Made by a program: the position numbers and the translations under genes. From Nocardia flavorosea NBRC 108225 (GTDB lineage: Bacteria > Actinomycetota > Actinomycetes > Mycobacteriales > Mycobacteriaceae), in assembly GCF_001613385.1 (NCBI RefSeq), contig NZ_BDCG01000012.1, positions 372,001-436,000 of the forward strand: a stretch of 64,000 nt of DNA, written 5' to 3'. Positions within the stretch are counted from its first letter, which is position 1. Each line of letters starts with the position of its first letter. Under the pieces are notes generated by a model. The model saw only the letters and a program-made list of their open reading frames with translations. It was not told the DNA's origin and searched no databases. Below, one piece after another: positions 52,216 to 60,267 of this stretch.

Positions 52216-53118
52216 TCAAACATTCCGCATGAACACGTCACCGGCCGGCAGTTCCACGGCCTCCGACGTCAACTGTTGCGCGGCGTTGTAGGGATCGCAC
52301 CGCCCAGCGGCCACCGCGGCGGCGAGGGTCCCGAGCTCCGGATGCGCACGCAGTCTCGAATAGGCCAGCGACAGGATTTGCGATCTGGCCCGGGCGGCCC
52401 GCCGTTCCGCGGTGTCGGCGCGGTGGTGATCATCGATGGCCGCGACCAGTTCGGGTATTCCGGCACCCTCGGCGGCGACCGCGGTGAGAATCGGAACCTC
52501 GGATTCGGCCCGTAACTCACGAACGGTCCGGTCGGCCCCCGGGCGATCCGCCTTGTTCACGACCAGCAGGTCGGCCACCTCCAGCAGTCCGGCTTTCGCC
52601 GCCTGCACCGCGTCACCGGCCCCCGGGGTGAGGACTACAACGGTCGGATCGGCCACGGCGGCGATCTCGATCTCCGATTGCCCGACGCCCACCGATTCGA
52701 TCACCACGAGGTCGTAGGACAGCGCGGCCAGCAATCGAACGGCCGCCGGTACGGCCACCGATAGTCCGCCCAGGTGCCCACGCGTGGCCATCGAACGGAT
52801 GAGCACTTGTGGATCGTCGATATGGGCGGCCATCCGGATCCGGTCGCCGAGCAGGGCACCGCCGCTGTACGGCGAGGACGGGTCCACGGCCAGCACGGCC
52901 ACCCGCAACCCTTGCGAACGGTAGGCCGTGACCACAGCGGCGATAGTGGTGGATTTACCGGCGCCGGGCGGACCGGTGAACCCCACCACCCGAATCGTGG
53001 CCGGTTCCAGCAGCACGAGCACCTCGTCGCGACGCTCGCCTTCGATCAAGGTGAGCAGCCGGCCCGCCGCGCGCACCGACCCGTCCCTCGCGGCGGCGAT
53101 CAACGCCGCCGGCTCCAT
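52216..53118 (-). CDS. meaB: MeaB/ArgK-type G-protein chaperone
   Basis: 300 residues from the ATG at 53118 (GGAGTCGG upstream); earlier in-frame sequence is not family-like. P-loop GFTGPPGAGKSTTI near residue 45, VDPSSPYSGGALLGDRIRM, VIESVGVGQSE and VVNKADR make it a clear MeaB, the GTPase that protects and loads adenosylcobalamin-dependent acyl-CoA mutases such as methylmalonyl-CoA mutase. No mutase gene is in the window, which is unusual since the two are normally adjacent. Its presence hints at a propionyl-CoA-producing pathway. Confidence 0.88.
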   Translation of the reverse strand: MEPAALIAAARDGSVRAAGRLLTLIEGERRDEVLVLLEPATIRVVGFTGPPGAGKSTTIAAVVTAYRSQGLRVAVLAVDPSSPYSGGALLGDRIRMAAHIDDPQVLIRSMATRGHLGGLSVAVPAAVRLLAALSYDLVVIESVGVGQSEIEIAAVADPTVVVLTPGAGDAVQAAKAGLLEVADLLVVNKADRPGADRTVRELRAESEVPILTAVAAEGAGIPELVAAIDDHHRADTAERRAARARSQILSLAYSRLRAHPELGTLAAAVAAGRCDPYNAAQQLTSEAVELPAGDVFMRNV

Positions 53119-53206
53119 GACGCCGACTCCGGCACCGTGCGGTTCGGGACTCTCTCGGCCTGGGTTCTGCACTCCTGCACTCCTCTACGTCGCTCCGCGC
53201 TGTGTT

Positions 53207-53330
53207 AGGCGACCGCGCCACACACCTGGCATATCCACTCCCGGGTCGAGAGCGGTTCGGCCCATCGAGTTCTCTGCAGTCGGAGCAGAACCGGCTCGAC
53301 GGGTAGAACCGGTCCACCTCGGCGAGGTGC
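53207..53330 (-). pseudogene. TnpB (IS200/IS605-type) zinc-ribbon remnant
   Basis: Minus-strand translation reads EVDRFYPSSRFCSDCREL, then after a one-base frame change PLSTREWICQVCGAVA and a stop. The two CxxC pairs and the DRFYPSS sequence are the C-terminal zinc ribbon of TnpB proteins. Only this end remains and it is frameshifted. No transposon ends or guide RNA were recognised; the rest of 53119-53586 is featureless apart from a hairpin. Confidence 0.6.
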
Positions 53331-53485
53331 CTCCCGCGCACCGCGGCGGCCGCAACCCACCTTGCGCCGCGGCGGCCGAATCGCGACCGGACCGGCAGCC
53401 ATGGGCGCCGGACGTTCGGCGGCATCCGATCCACATCCGGTCGCACTTGCCCTCTCGCGTTGTCGTGCAGGACGGGGTCGGTCGC

Positions 53486-53518
53486 CGGTCCCCGGAACGG
53501 CGGCCGTTCCGGGGACCG
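53486..53518 (-). terminator. Strong hairpin downstream of thiolase
   Basis: Perfect 15-bp arms CGGTCCCCGGAACGG and CCGTTCCGGGGACCG around CGG, 69 bases after the thiolase stop on the minus strand. No T-run follows. It is the most stable simple hairpin noticed in the window and fits an actinobacterial I-shaped terminator. Confidence 0.65.
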
Positions 53519-53586
53519 CGTTGTCTGTGCCCGGGCACCGCGTAGCCCGGTCCAGGGCTGCGGTCCCGGGGCCCCGGGCCGAAACG

Positions 53587-54735
53587 TCACGGAGCGGCGA
53601 CCTCGAGCACGGTCGCCGAACCCATTCCACCGCCGGCGCACATCGCCACGATGGCGAGTCCACCACCGCGGCGGCGCAATTCGTGAATTGTTGTGACGAT
53701 CATCCGCGCGCCGGTGGCGGCCACCGGATGGCCCAGGGAACAGCCGCTGCCGTTCACGTTCACCAGGTCCGGGTTCAGGTCGAGGGCGCGCACGGCCGCG
53801 ATGGGCACCGAAGCGAAGGCTTCGTTGATCTCGAAGAGTTTCACATCGCTGAGCGAGATCCCGGCCTTCTGCGCGGCCTTGGTGATCGCTTCGATCGGGG
53901 CGAGGCCGGTATCGGCGGGGTCCACGCCCACCGAGGCCCAGGACCGGATGGTGGCCAGGGCCGGTAGGCCCAGCTCGTCACTGGCGACGGTGAGCAGTGC
54001 GGCGCCGTCGTTGGCGCCGGCCGCGTTGCCGGCGGTGATCGAGAATCCCTCGATTTCAGGGTGCAGGACCTTCAGCGATGCCAGCTTCTCCATGGTGGTC
54101 GAGCGGCGGGGATGCTCGTCCACGGCGAACTGGCCGAAGGGGGTGTCGATCGGCACGACTTCGTCGTCGAATCGGCCCTCGTCGATCGCCGCGATCGCGT
54201 TGCGGTGCGAACGCAACGCCCAGGCGTCCAGCTCCTCGCGGGTGATCCCGGATTTCACCGCGGCGTTCCAGCCCACGGTGATCGACATATCGAGGTTCGG
54301 GGCGTCGGGGCGGTCCGGATGTGAGGGCGAGGTCCACGGATCGGCCCATTCGTCCGGTCCCACCCGGAATCGCGCCTTGGGCCCGGTGGAATCGGCGTTG
54401 ACTCCGCCCGCCAGCACCAACCGGTCCATTCCGGCCCGGATACCTGCCGCCGCGGTCTGCACGGCCGCCATCCCGGCCGCGCAGTGCCGGTTGTGCGCCA
54501 GGCCCGGTACTCCGGTGAGACCGGCGGTGATGGCGGCGTGCCGGGCGATCACACCGCCGCCGTAGCGGCCCTCCCCGAGGATCAGGTCATCGACGGGCGC
54601 ATCGGTGTCCAGCTGCTTTGCCGTCGCTTCGACCACGTGATGAGCGAGGTCGAAGGCGGTGGTTTCGCGCAGGGTTCCCTTCACGGCGGTGCCGATCGGG
54701 GTACGCAGCGCGGATACGATCACGGCTTCGGGCAT
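53587..54735 (-). CDS. Acetyl-CoA acyltransferase (thiolase)
   Basis: 382 residues. Nucleophile Cys85 in HNRHCAAGMAAVQ, NEAFASVP, GHPVAATGA with the active His and CAGGGMGSA with the second Cys are all present. It cleaves a 3-ketoacyl-CoA at the end of the pathway. ATG 54735 has GGAGAGAAC upstream. A TTGAGA -35-like hexamer on the minus strand overlaps the operator at 54783; the gene is divergent from an HSD10-like SDR, a natural enzyme pair. Confidence 0.93.
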   Translation of the reverse strand: MPEAVIVSALRTPIGTAVKGTLRETTAFDLAHHVVEATAKQLDTDAPVDDLILGEGRYGGGVIARHAAITAGLTGVPGLAHNRHCAAGMAAVQTAAAGIRAGMDRLVLAGGVNADSTGPKARFRVGPDEWADPWTSPSHPDRPDAPNLDMSITVGWNAAVKSGITREELDAWALRSHRNAIAAIDEGRFDDEVVPIDTPFGQFAVDEHPRRSTTMEKLASLKVLHPEIEGFSITAGNAAGANDGAALLTVASDELGLPALATIRSWASVGVDPADTGLAPIEAITKAAQKAGISLSDVKLFEINEAFASVPIAAVRALDLNPDLVNVNGSGCSLGHPVAATGARMIVTTIHELRRRGGGLAIVAMCAGGGMGSATVLEVAAP

Positions 54736-54782
54736 CAGTTCTCTCCAGTTTCCGCCACGTCGACGATCTTGCCGATATACAT

Positions 54783-54797
54783 GAGAATAGTATTCTC
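54783..54797. promoter_or_regulatory. Operator palindrome GAGAAT-AGT-ATTCTC
   Basis: Perfect arms, in the 100-bp divergent region between thiolase and SDR. It overlaps the thiolase -35-like TTGAGA (minus strand, 54801-54796) and lies about 38 bases before the SDR ATG, so one repressor could close both promoters. Confidence 0.8.
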
Positions 54798-54835
54798 TCA
54801 ATCTGAGAGCGATAATCGCAAGAGAGGGTAGCGCT

Positions 54836-55600
54836 ATGCAGATCCAGGGAAGTTCGGCGATTGTCGTCGGCGGTACGGGCGGGCTCGGCGAGGCGACCGT
54901 CCGGCGCCTGCACGCCGCCGGAGCAAAAGTCGTGGTGGCCGATGTCGCCGACGACAAGGGCAAAGAACTGGCCGGCGAACTCGGCATCCGATACGTGCAC
55001 ACCGATGCGACCAGCGAAGAGTCGGTCCAGGCGGCCATCGAGGAAGCGAAATCCCTCGGCCCGCTGCGTATCTCCGTAGACACCCACGGCGGGCCGGCCG
55101 GCGGCGGACGCCTGGTGGGCAAGGACGGGTCCCCTCTGGCGCTCGATGGATTCCGCACCACCATCGAGTTCTATCTGACCGCGGTCTTCAACGTCATGCG
55201 GCTGTCCGCCGCGGCGATCGCCGAATCCGACCCCACCGAAGAAGGTTCACGCGGTGTCATCGTCAACACCGCGTCTGTCGCAGGCTATGAAGGCCAGATC
55301 GGGCAGCTCCCCTACTCGGCTGCCAAAGGTGGCGTCATCGGGATGACACTGGTCGCGGCCCGCGACCTGTCCCCGCTGGGCATCCGTGTGGTCACCATCG
55401 CCCCCGGCACCTTCAACACCCCTGCCTACGGCAAGGCCGCCGACCAGCTGGAACAGTACTGGTCGCCGCAGATCCCGTTCCCGAAGCGAATGGGCCGTTC
55501 CCCCGAATACGGGCAACTGGTGCAGTCGATCGTGGAGAACGACTATCTCAACGGCGAGGTCATCCGCCTCGACGGCGCACTGCGGTTTCCGCCGAAGTGA
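54836..55600 (+). CDS. Short-chain 3-hydroxyacyl-CoA dehydrogenase (HSD10-like)
   Basis: SDR of 254 residues. VVGGTGGLGEATVRRL cofactor site, NTASVAGYEGQ and catalytic YSAAKGG, then IAPGTFNTPAYG. The sequence layout resembles type II 3-hydroxyacyl-CoA/17beta-hydroxysteroid dehydrogenases. With the divergent thiolase it would complete oxidation and cleavage of a 3-hydroxyacyl-CoA. AGAGAGGG precedes the ATG. Controlled by operator 54783. The next SDR overlaps its stop (GTGA). Confidence 0.88.
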   Translation: MQIQGSSAIVVGGTGGLGEATVRRLHAAGAKVVVADVADDKGKELAGELGIRYVHTDATSEESVQAAIEEAKSLGPLRISVDTHGGPAGGGRLVGKDGSPLALDGFRTTIEFYLTAVFNVMRLSAAAIAESDPTEEGSRGVIVNTASVAGYEGQIGQLPYSAAKGGVIGMTLVAARDLSPLGIRVVTIAPGTFNTPAYGKAADQLEQYWSPQIPFPKRMGRSPEYGQLVQSIVENDYLNGEVIRLDGALRFPPK

Positions 55601-56622
55601 GTACCACACAACCGAGCCACGGCGAGGTCGGGGCGGGGCCCGAGGCACCGTCGAGGCCTGCCCGCGCCGGGCACGGTGCGCCGGCCCGAAGCAGTACAAC
55701 AGGGCCGCACGGACCGCACCGGGCCACCCCTCCCGGGGCGACCGGCGGGCCCGGTCGGCGTAGCGCCGGCCATCCGGACGAGTCGACGGGATCCGAAGGT
55801 CCGGGTTCGGACGGCGGCGCCACTTCCCGTCCGGGCACGCGGGCAGCCGGAAACAGCCCGCTTCCGGTGACGAACAGCGGTCCCCTCGAGGGCAAGGTCG
55901 CGTTCGTCGCCGGCGCCAGCCGTGGGATCGGCGCCGCCATCGCCGAGACGCTGGCGCAGCAGGGCGCGGCCGTCGCCGTGGCCGCCCGGTCGGAGGAGAC
56001 CGGACGGGTCGCGGGAACGATCCATGAAGTGGCCGCGCGGATCGAAGCCGCAGGCGGGCGGGCACTCGCAGTACCGTGCGATGTGACCAGCGAGGAGTCG
56101 GTACACGAGGCGGTATCCACGACCGTTGCCGAATTCGGCGGAATCGATATCCTCGTCGCGAATGCCGGGGTGCTGTGGCTGGGACCGGTGGAGAGCACAC
56201 CGCTCAAACGGTGGCAGTTGTGCCTGGATGTCAATCTCACCGGAGTTTTCCTGGTGACCCGCGAGGTGATCCCGCATATCCGTGCCCGCGGCGGCGGCGC
56301 ACTGATCGCTGTCACCACCACGGGGGTCGAGATGACCGATCGCGGCGCCAACGCCTACTGGGTGTCCAAGGCTGCGGTGGAACGTCTCTACCTGGGACTG
56401 GCCGCGGATCTACGCCCGGACAATATCGCGGTGAACTGTCTCAGCCCGTCCCGCGTCGTACTCACCGAAGGCTGGCGCGCGTCCGGCGGCAGCGATATCC
56501 CGGCCGAGATGGTGGAACCGCCCGAGACGATGGGCCGGGCCGCGGCCTTGCTCGCCACGCAGGACGCCACCGGGATCACCGGCACGATCCAACGCTCGGA
56601 GTCGCTGCTCGCCACCCGGTGA
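55597..56622 (+). CDS. Short-chain dehydrogenase with low-complexity N-terminal extension
   Basis: SDR of 341 residues if begun at the GTG at 55597 that overlaps the upstream stop; the first ~90 are Gly/Pro/Ser/Arg-rich with no known domain. An in-frame GTG at 55867 (VTNSGPLEGKVAF) would give a normal 251-residue enzyme but has a poor ribosome site. Enzyme motifs: AGASRGIGAAIAE, NAGV, AYWVSKAAVERL (Tyr/Lys intact); the catalytic Ser position appears to be Thr (AVTTTGVEM). Same design as the SDR at 1453. Substrate unknown. Confidence 0.8.
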   Translation: MSTTQPSHGEVGAGPEAPSRPARAGHGAPARSSTTGPHGPHRATPPGATGGPGRRSAGHPDESTGSEGPGSDGGATSRPGTRAAGNSPLPVTNSGPLEGKVAFVAGASRGIGAAIAETLAQQGAAVAVAARSEETGRVAGTIHEVAARIEAAGGRALAVPCDVTSEESVHEAVSTTVAEFGGIDILVANAGVLWLGPVESTPLKRWQLCLDVNLTGVFLVTREVIPHIRARGGGALIAVTTTGVEMTDRGANAYWVSKAAVERLYLGLAADLRPDNIAVNCLSPSRVVLTEGWRASGGSDIPAEMVEPPETMGRAAALLATQDATGITGTIQRSESLLATR

Positions 56623-56800
56623 GGACGCAGACGAGATCGACCGGCCGGCGTTTCACCGCACCGGCGTCGGCCGGCCGGGCAGCACCATTGCCGCCTACCT
56701 CCGCATTCCGGGCACCCAATTCGGTGGCGGCACGGTCCTGCCGATGAGATTCGGGCCCGGGATCGGTCTGTAGATGTACCCGACCGTGTGGAGGTACATC

Positions 56801-57310
56801 ATGCCGATCGACACCATCAATCTGGACGGCTACGGGAACGCCCCGCTGCCGTGGTCACGGGCCGCCGACGCGCTGGCGAACTATGTGGCCGACCCCGGAT
56901 CCACCGCGTTTCTCAGCACGTGCTGCCCGAACGGCCGCCCGCACACGAACGGTATCGGCGCCGTGTGGATGGACGACGGGTTCTATTTCGTGAGCGGACC
57001 GTCCACCCGTAAGTCCCGGAATCTCGCCACGCAACCGCACTGCACCGTCACGGCCCAGCTCGAGGGTATCGATGTGGTGGTCGAGGGTACGGCCGCGATC
57101 GTCACCGATCCTGCCACTCTGGAGCGTGTCGCCGCCTACTATCGCGAACACGGGTGGCCGGTCGAGGTCCAGGGCGAGGCCTTCACCGCCCCGTTCAACG
57201 CACCCAGCGCGGGCCCGCCGCCCTGGCACCTCTACTACCTGACCCCACGCTCGGTGGTAGGGGTCGCCACCACGGAACCGCACGGAGCCACCCGCTGGAA
57301 CCTGCTCTGA
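56801..57310 (+). CDS. Pyridoxamine 5'-phosphate oxidase-like flavin/F420-binding protein
   Basis: 169 residues of the split-barrel fold: STAFLSTCCPNGRPHTNGIG, WMDDGFYFVSGPSTRKSRNL, and a C-terminal WHLYYLTPRSVVGVATTEP. This family binds FMN or F420 and reduces varied substrates; the cofactor cannot be told here. ATG 56801 has a clear GGAGGTAC site; an ATG at 56774 adds nine residues. Stands alone; the 207 bp downstream to the convergent crotonase show no feature. Confidence 0.82.
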   Translation: MPIDTINLDGYGNAPLPWSRAADALANYVADPGSTAFLSTCCPNGRPHTNGIGAVWMDDGFYFVSGPSTRKSRNLATQPHCTVTAQLEGIDVVVEGTAAIVTDPATLERVAAYYREHGWPVEVQGEAFTAPFNAPSAGPPPWHLYYLTPRSVVGVATTEPHGATRWNLL

Positions 57311-57517
57311 TTCCGGAGGCCGGCACGATCCTGGGGCCGCCCCGCCGAGATGATCCGCCGCCGGACGCGCACGCGCCGGCCTTCGGCGAGGAGACGATGG
57401 TCGGCGTGCTCGTCGCCGTCGAGGGCCGGCCGGCCTTCCGGTACCTCACGGAGGCGTGCGCCGCGCCGGCCCGGCGGCCGCGGTATGGCCGATAGCGCCG
57501 TGACGCGGTGCCGGACG

Positions 57518-58285
57518 CTACTTCTTCCCCGAGGTGAGCCGGGTGATCGTGGTGTGGAAATCGTCGGTCTGGAAGGACTGGTACTCCGCGGTGAGGGCGT
57601 AGTCCAGGGACGTGAGTACCGCCTTCTCCAGTTGCATGTTCAGTACCCGCTTGGTGGCCTCGACAGCCTGGCGGGGCATTTCCGCGATCCGTTTCGCGCA
57701 GGCCAGCGCCTCGGCCATCGGATCGGCGACCACGTGATTGGCCAGCCCCATCTCCCGGGCACGTTCGGCGGGGATCCGGGCGCCGGTGAGCGCGTATTCC
57801 TTGGCCAGCAACAGGCTGGTGTGCAGCGGCCAGGTCAGCGGACCGCCGTCGGCGGCGACCAACCCCACCTGTACGTGCGGATCGGCGAGATAGGCGCTTT
57901 CGGCCATGTAGACGATATCGCTGAGCGAGAGCAGGCTGCAGCCCAGACCGACGGCGGGGCCGTTGACGGCGGTCACCACCGGGACCCGGCACCGCGCCAT
58001 TCCGAGGACGATATCGCGGCCGTGCGCAATGGTTTTCTCGCGCAACACCGTATCCCGGCCGAGCTCTTCGAGATAGGTGAAATCTCCGCCCGCCGAGAAC
58101 GCCTTTCCGGCGCCGGTGAGCACCACGGCCCGCACCTCGGGATCCTCCGACAGCCGCGGCCACAACCGCGCCAGCCCGGTGTGCAGTGCATCGTTGACGG
58201 CATTGAGCGCGTCCGGCCGGTTCAGGGTGACGATACGCAGGGCGCCGTCGGCCCGGACATCGATTTCCGGTGGCATATCGTACAT
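57518..58285 (-). CDS. Crotonase-family protein lacking both hydratase glutamates
   Basis: 255 residues, close in design to 10106-10894. AFSAGGDFTYLEEL and NGPAVGLGCSLLSLSD keep the oxyanion hole; the glutamate positions are Ser (GLGCS) and His (DPHV), and GLVAADGG has the nearby Asp. Probably an isomerase or other crotonase activity. Last gene of the operon 61756-57518; its ATG follows the acyl-CoA dehydrogenase stop by one base. Confidence 0.85.
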   Translation of the reverse strand: MYDMPPEIDVRADGALRIVTLNRPDALNAVNDALHTGLARLWPRLSEDPEVRAVVLTGAGKAFSAGGDFTYLEELGRDTVLREKTIAHGRDIVLGMARCRVPVVTAVNGPAVGLGCSLLSLSDIVYMAESAYLADPHVQVGLVAADGGPLTWPLHTSLLLAKEYALTGARIPAERAREMGLANHVVADPMAEALACAKRIAEMPRQAVEATKRVLNMQLEKAVLTSLDYALTAEYQSFQTDDFHTTITRLTSGKK

Positions 58286-58286
58286 T

Positions 58287-59375
58287 TCAGACTCCCAATC
58301 CGAGGATGCGTGCAGCGATGATGTTCTTCTGGATCTGCGAGGTCCCGCCCATTACGCTCTGCGCGCGGCTGTACAGGTAGGAACCGAACATCTCCTGGTC
58401 ACCGGTTCCGGCGACGGTGAGGGCGGCATGTCCGACCGCCTGGTCGACCCAGGTCATGAGCAGCTTGTCCAGAGACCCCTGCGGCCCGTGGGTGACGCCG
58501 TCGAGCTGCTCGGACAATCGGCGGCGCACGTGCAGTCGCAGCATTTCCGATTGCACCGCAGCCCAGGCCAGTTCGCCGGGCGTCCGGCCTTCCACCCGCG
58601 AGGCCAGTTGTCGCACCAGTTTTCCGTACCGCGCGGCATACCCCAGGGTGGCGGGTTCGCGTTCGTGCCCGACCACGGTCATCGCGAGCTTCCAGCCTTC
58701 GCCCGGCGCGCCCACCATCTGGGCGGCGGGTACGCGCGCACCGTCGAAAAGCACCTGGCCGAACTCGGTCGTCACTCCGCTCATCATTTCCAGCGGCCGC
58801 TGCTGCACTCCGGGCTGTTTCATGGCGATGACGAACGCCGAGATACCTTTGTGCCGGGGCGCTTCCGGATCGGTGCGGGCCAGCAGCAGACACCAGTCCG
58901 CGACATCCGAATAGCTGGTCCAGATCTTGTGCCCGTGGATCACGTACTCGTCACCCTCGCGGGTGGCGGTGGTGGTGAGCGAGGCCAGGTCCGATCCGGC
59001 GCCCGGTTCGCTGAATCCCTGGCACCAGCGCTGACTGCCGTCGATCATGCCGGGCAGGAACCGGCGGCACAGTTCAGGGCTCGCGTGCCGGCCCAGCCCC
59101 TGGATCAGATAGCCCAGGCTCGGCCGGGGCGGTGCGCCGGCGATAGCGAGCTCCTCGTCCAGGATCACGTCGAAGACCGGTGCCAGTTCCTGGCCGCCGT
59201 ACTCGCGTGGCCAGGACAATCCGAAGAAACCGGCCCGGTACAGCTCGGCATGCCATTCGCCCTGCCGGGCCCAGTACTCGTCGCCGGAGGTGGGGTATTT
59301 ACCTGCCACACCGGCGAGCCAGTCGCGCAGCCGCTGCCGGAATGCTGCTTCTTCCGGGGAATCACGATAGTCCAA
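58287..59375 (-). CDS. Acyl-CoA dehydrogenase, catalytic-type subunit
   Basis: 362 residues from the TTG at 59375, chosen for the GGAGGCC site just upstream and because DYRDSPEEAAFRQRL begins the domain. Landmarks: WPREYGGQELAPVFDVIL, CQGFSEPGAGSDLASLTT, GHKIWTSYSDVADW, candidate glutamate in VVGHEREPATLGY, and MGGTSQIQKNIIAARILGLG. Overlaps the partner-type gene by 14 bases, so the two form a heteromer. Under operator 61806 through the ligase promoter. Confidence 0.88.
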   Translation of the reverse strand: MDYRDSPEEAAFRQRLRDWLAGVAGKYPTSGDEYWARQGEWHAELYRAGFFGLSWPREYGGQELAPVFDVILDEELAIAGAPPRPSLGYLIQGLGRHASPELCRRFLPGMIDGSQRWCQGFSEPGAGSDLASLTTTATREGDEYVIHGHKIWTSYSDVADWCLLLARTDPEAPRHKGISAFVIAMKQPGVQQRPLEMMSGVTTEFGQVLFDGARVPAAQMVGAPGEGWKLAMTVVGHEREPATLGYAARYGKLVRQLASRVEGRTPGELAWAAVQSEMLRLHVRRRLSEQLDGVTHGPQGSLDKLLMTWVDQAVGHAALTVAGTGDQEMFGSYLYSRAQSVMGGTSQIQKNIIAARILGLGV

Positions 59376-60267
59376 GACCGGCCTCCTCCAGGCGTACGGG
59401 AAACAGTTCGGTGGACACCAGGGCCCGCCGCAGATACACGTGGGCCAGGCATTCCCAGGTGTTGCCGATTCCGCCGTGCACCTGGATGGCGGTTTCGCAG
59501 ACGGTGCGGGTGGCGCGGGCCGCGTAGATCTTGGCGATCCGGGCCGCGCGCAGCGCCTCGGCCGGCTCGAGTTCGTCGACCGCCCATGCGGCATGCCACA
59601 GCACGCTGATCGACCCTTCGATCAGGGCCTCGCTTTCGGCCAGCAGATGCGCCACCGCTTGGTAGGAGCCGATCGCATTGCCGTATTGCTCTCGCATCTT
59701 CGCGTACTCCACCGCGAGCCGCTGCGCACCGCGTGCCGTACCGACCAGGTCGGCGCAGGTGATGGTGAGCGCCAGCGCCTGCCAGCGGTCGCGGTGGGCG
59801 TCGGAGATATCCCCGCGCGGCTCCCATGGGCCGACGGCGGCGGCGGTACCGCGGGTGAGGTCGGCGCCGGGCAGTGAGTCACCGACCGATCCGGCCAGCA
59901 GCCGGCCACCCTCCAGTTTCAGTACCCGGTCGCTGCCGCGGGCGTCGATCGCGTTCCCCTCCACCGCGATCGTCCACCGCGACGTATCGCCGTCGGACCG
60001 GCCGTGCAGATCATCGGCGAGTACCGGCCCGAGCAGCGCGACATCCACCAGACCGCGCCCGAATTCCTCGGCGACCAGCGCCACCTCGACCCCGGAGGCG
60101 CCGTCGGATCGCAGATCCCGGAACCCGGTCGCCGCCACCGCGTCCTCGAGCCGGGACCGGCGTTTCCCGTCGGCCAGATCCAGAACCGATCCGGGCCCCA
60201 GCTCATCGGCCAGTTTCGCGGCCGCGTCCCGGAGTTGCCGCTGTTCACTCGTCAGCCGGACGTCCAT
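59362..60267 (-). CDS. Acyl-CoA dehydrogenase, non-catalytic-type partner subunit
   Basis: 301 residues. MREQYGNAIGSYQAVAHLL and QVHGGIGNTWECLAHVYLRR are family marks; the helix that should hold the ER base reads LTITCADLVGTA. Short because the middle domain is reduced. Its start lies within the end of the ligase gene (23-base overlap) and its end within the catalytic partner, so the three are tightly coupled. Confidence 0.87.
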   Translation of the reverse strand: MDVRLTSEQRQLRDAAAKLADELGPGSVLDLADGKRRSRLEDAVAATGFRDLRSDGASGVEVALVAEEFGRGLVDVALLGPVLADDLHGRSDGDTSRWTIAVEGNAIDARGSDRVLKLEGGRLLAGSVGDSLPGADLTRGTAAAVGPWEPRGDISDAHRDRWQALALTITCADLVGTARGAQRLAVEYAKMREQYGNAIGSYQAVAHLLAESEALIEGSISVLWHAAWAVDELEPAEALRAARIAKIYAARATRTVCETAIQVHGGIGNTWECLAHVYLRRALVSTELFPVRLEEAGLGLS

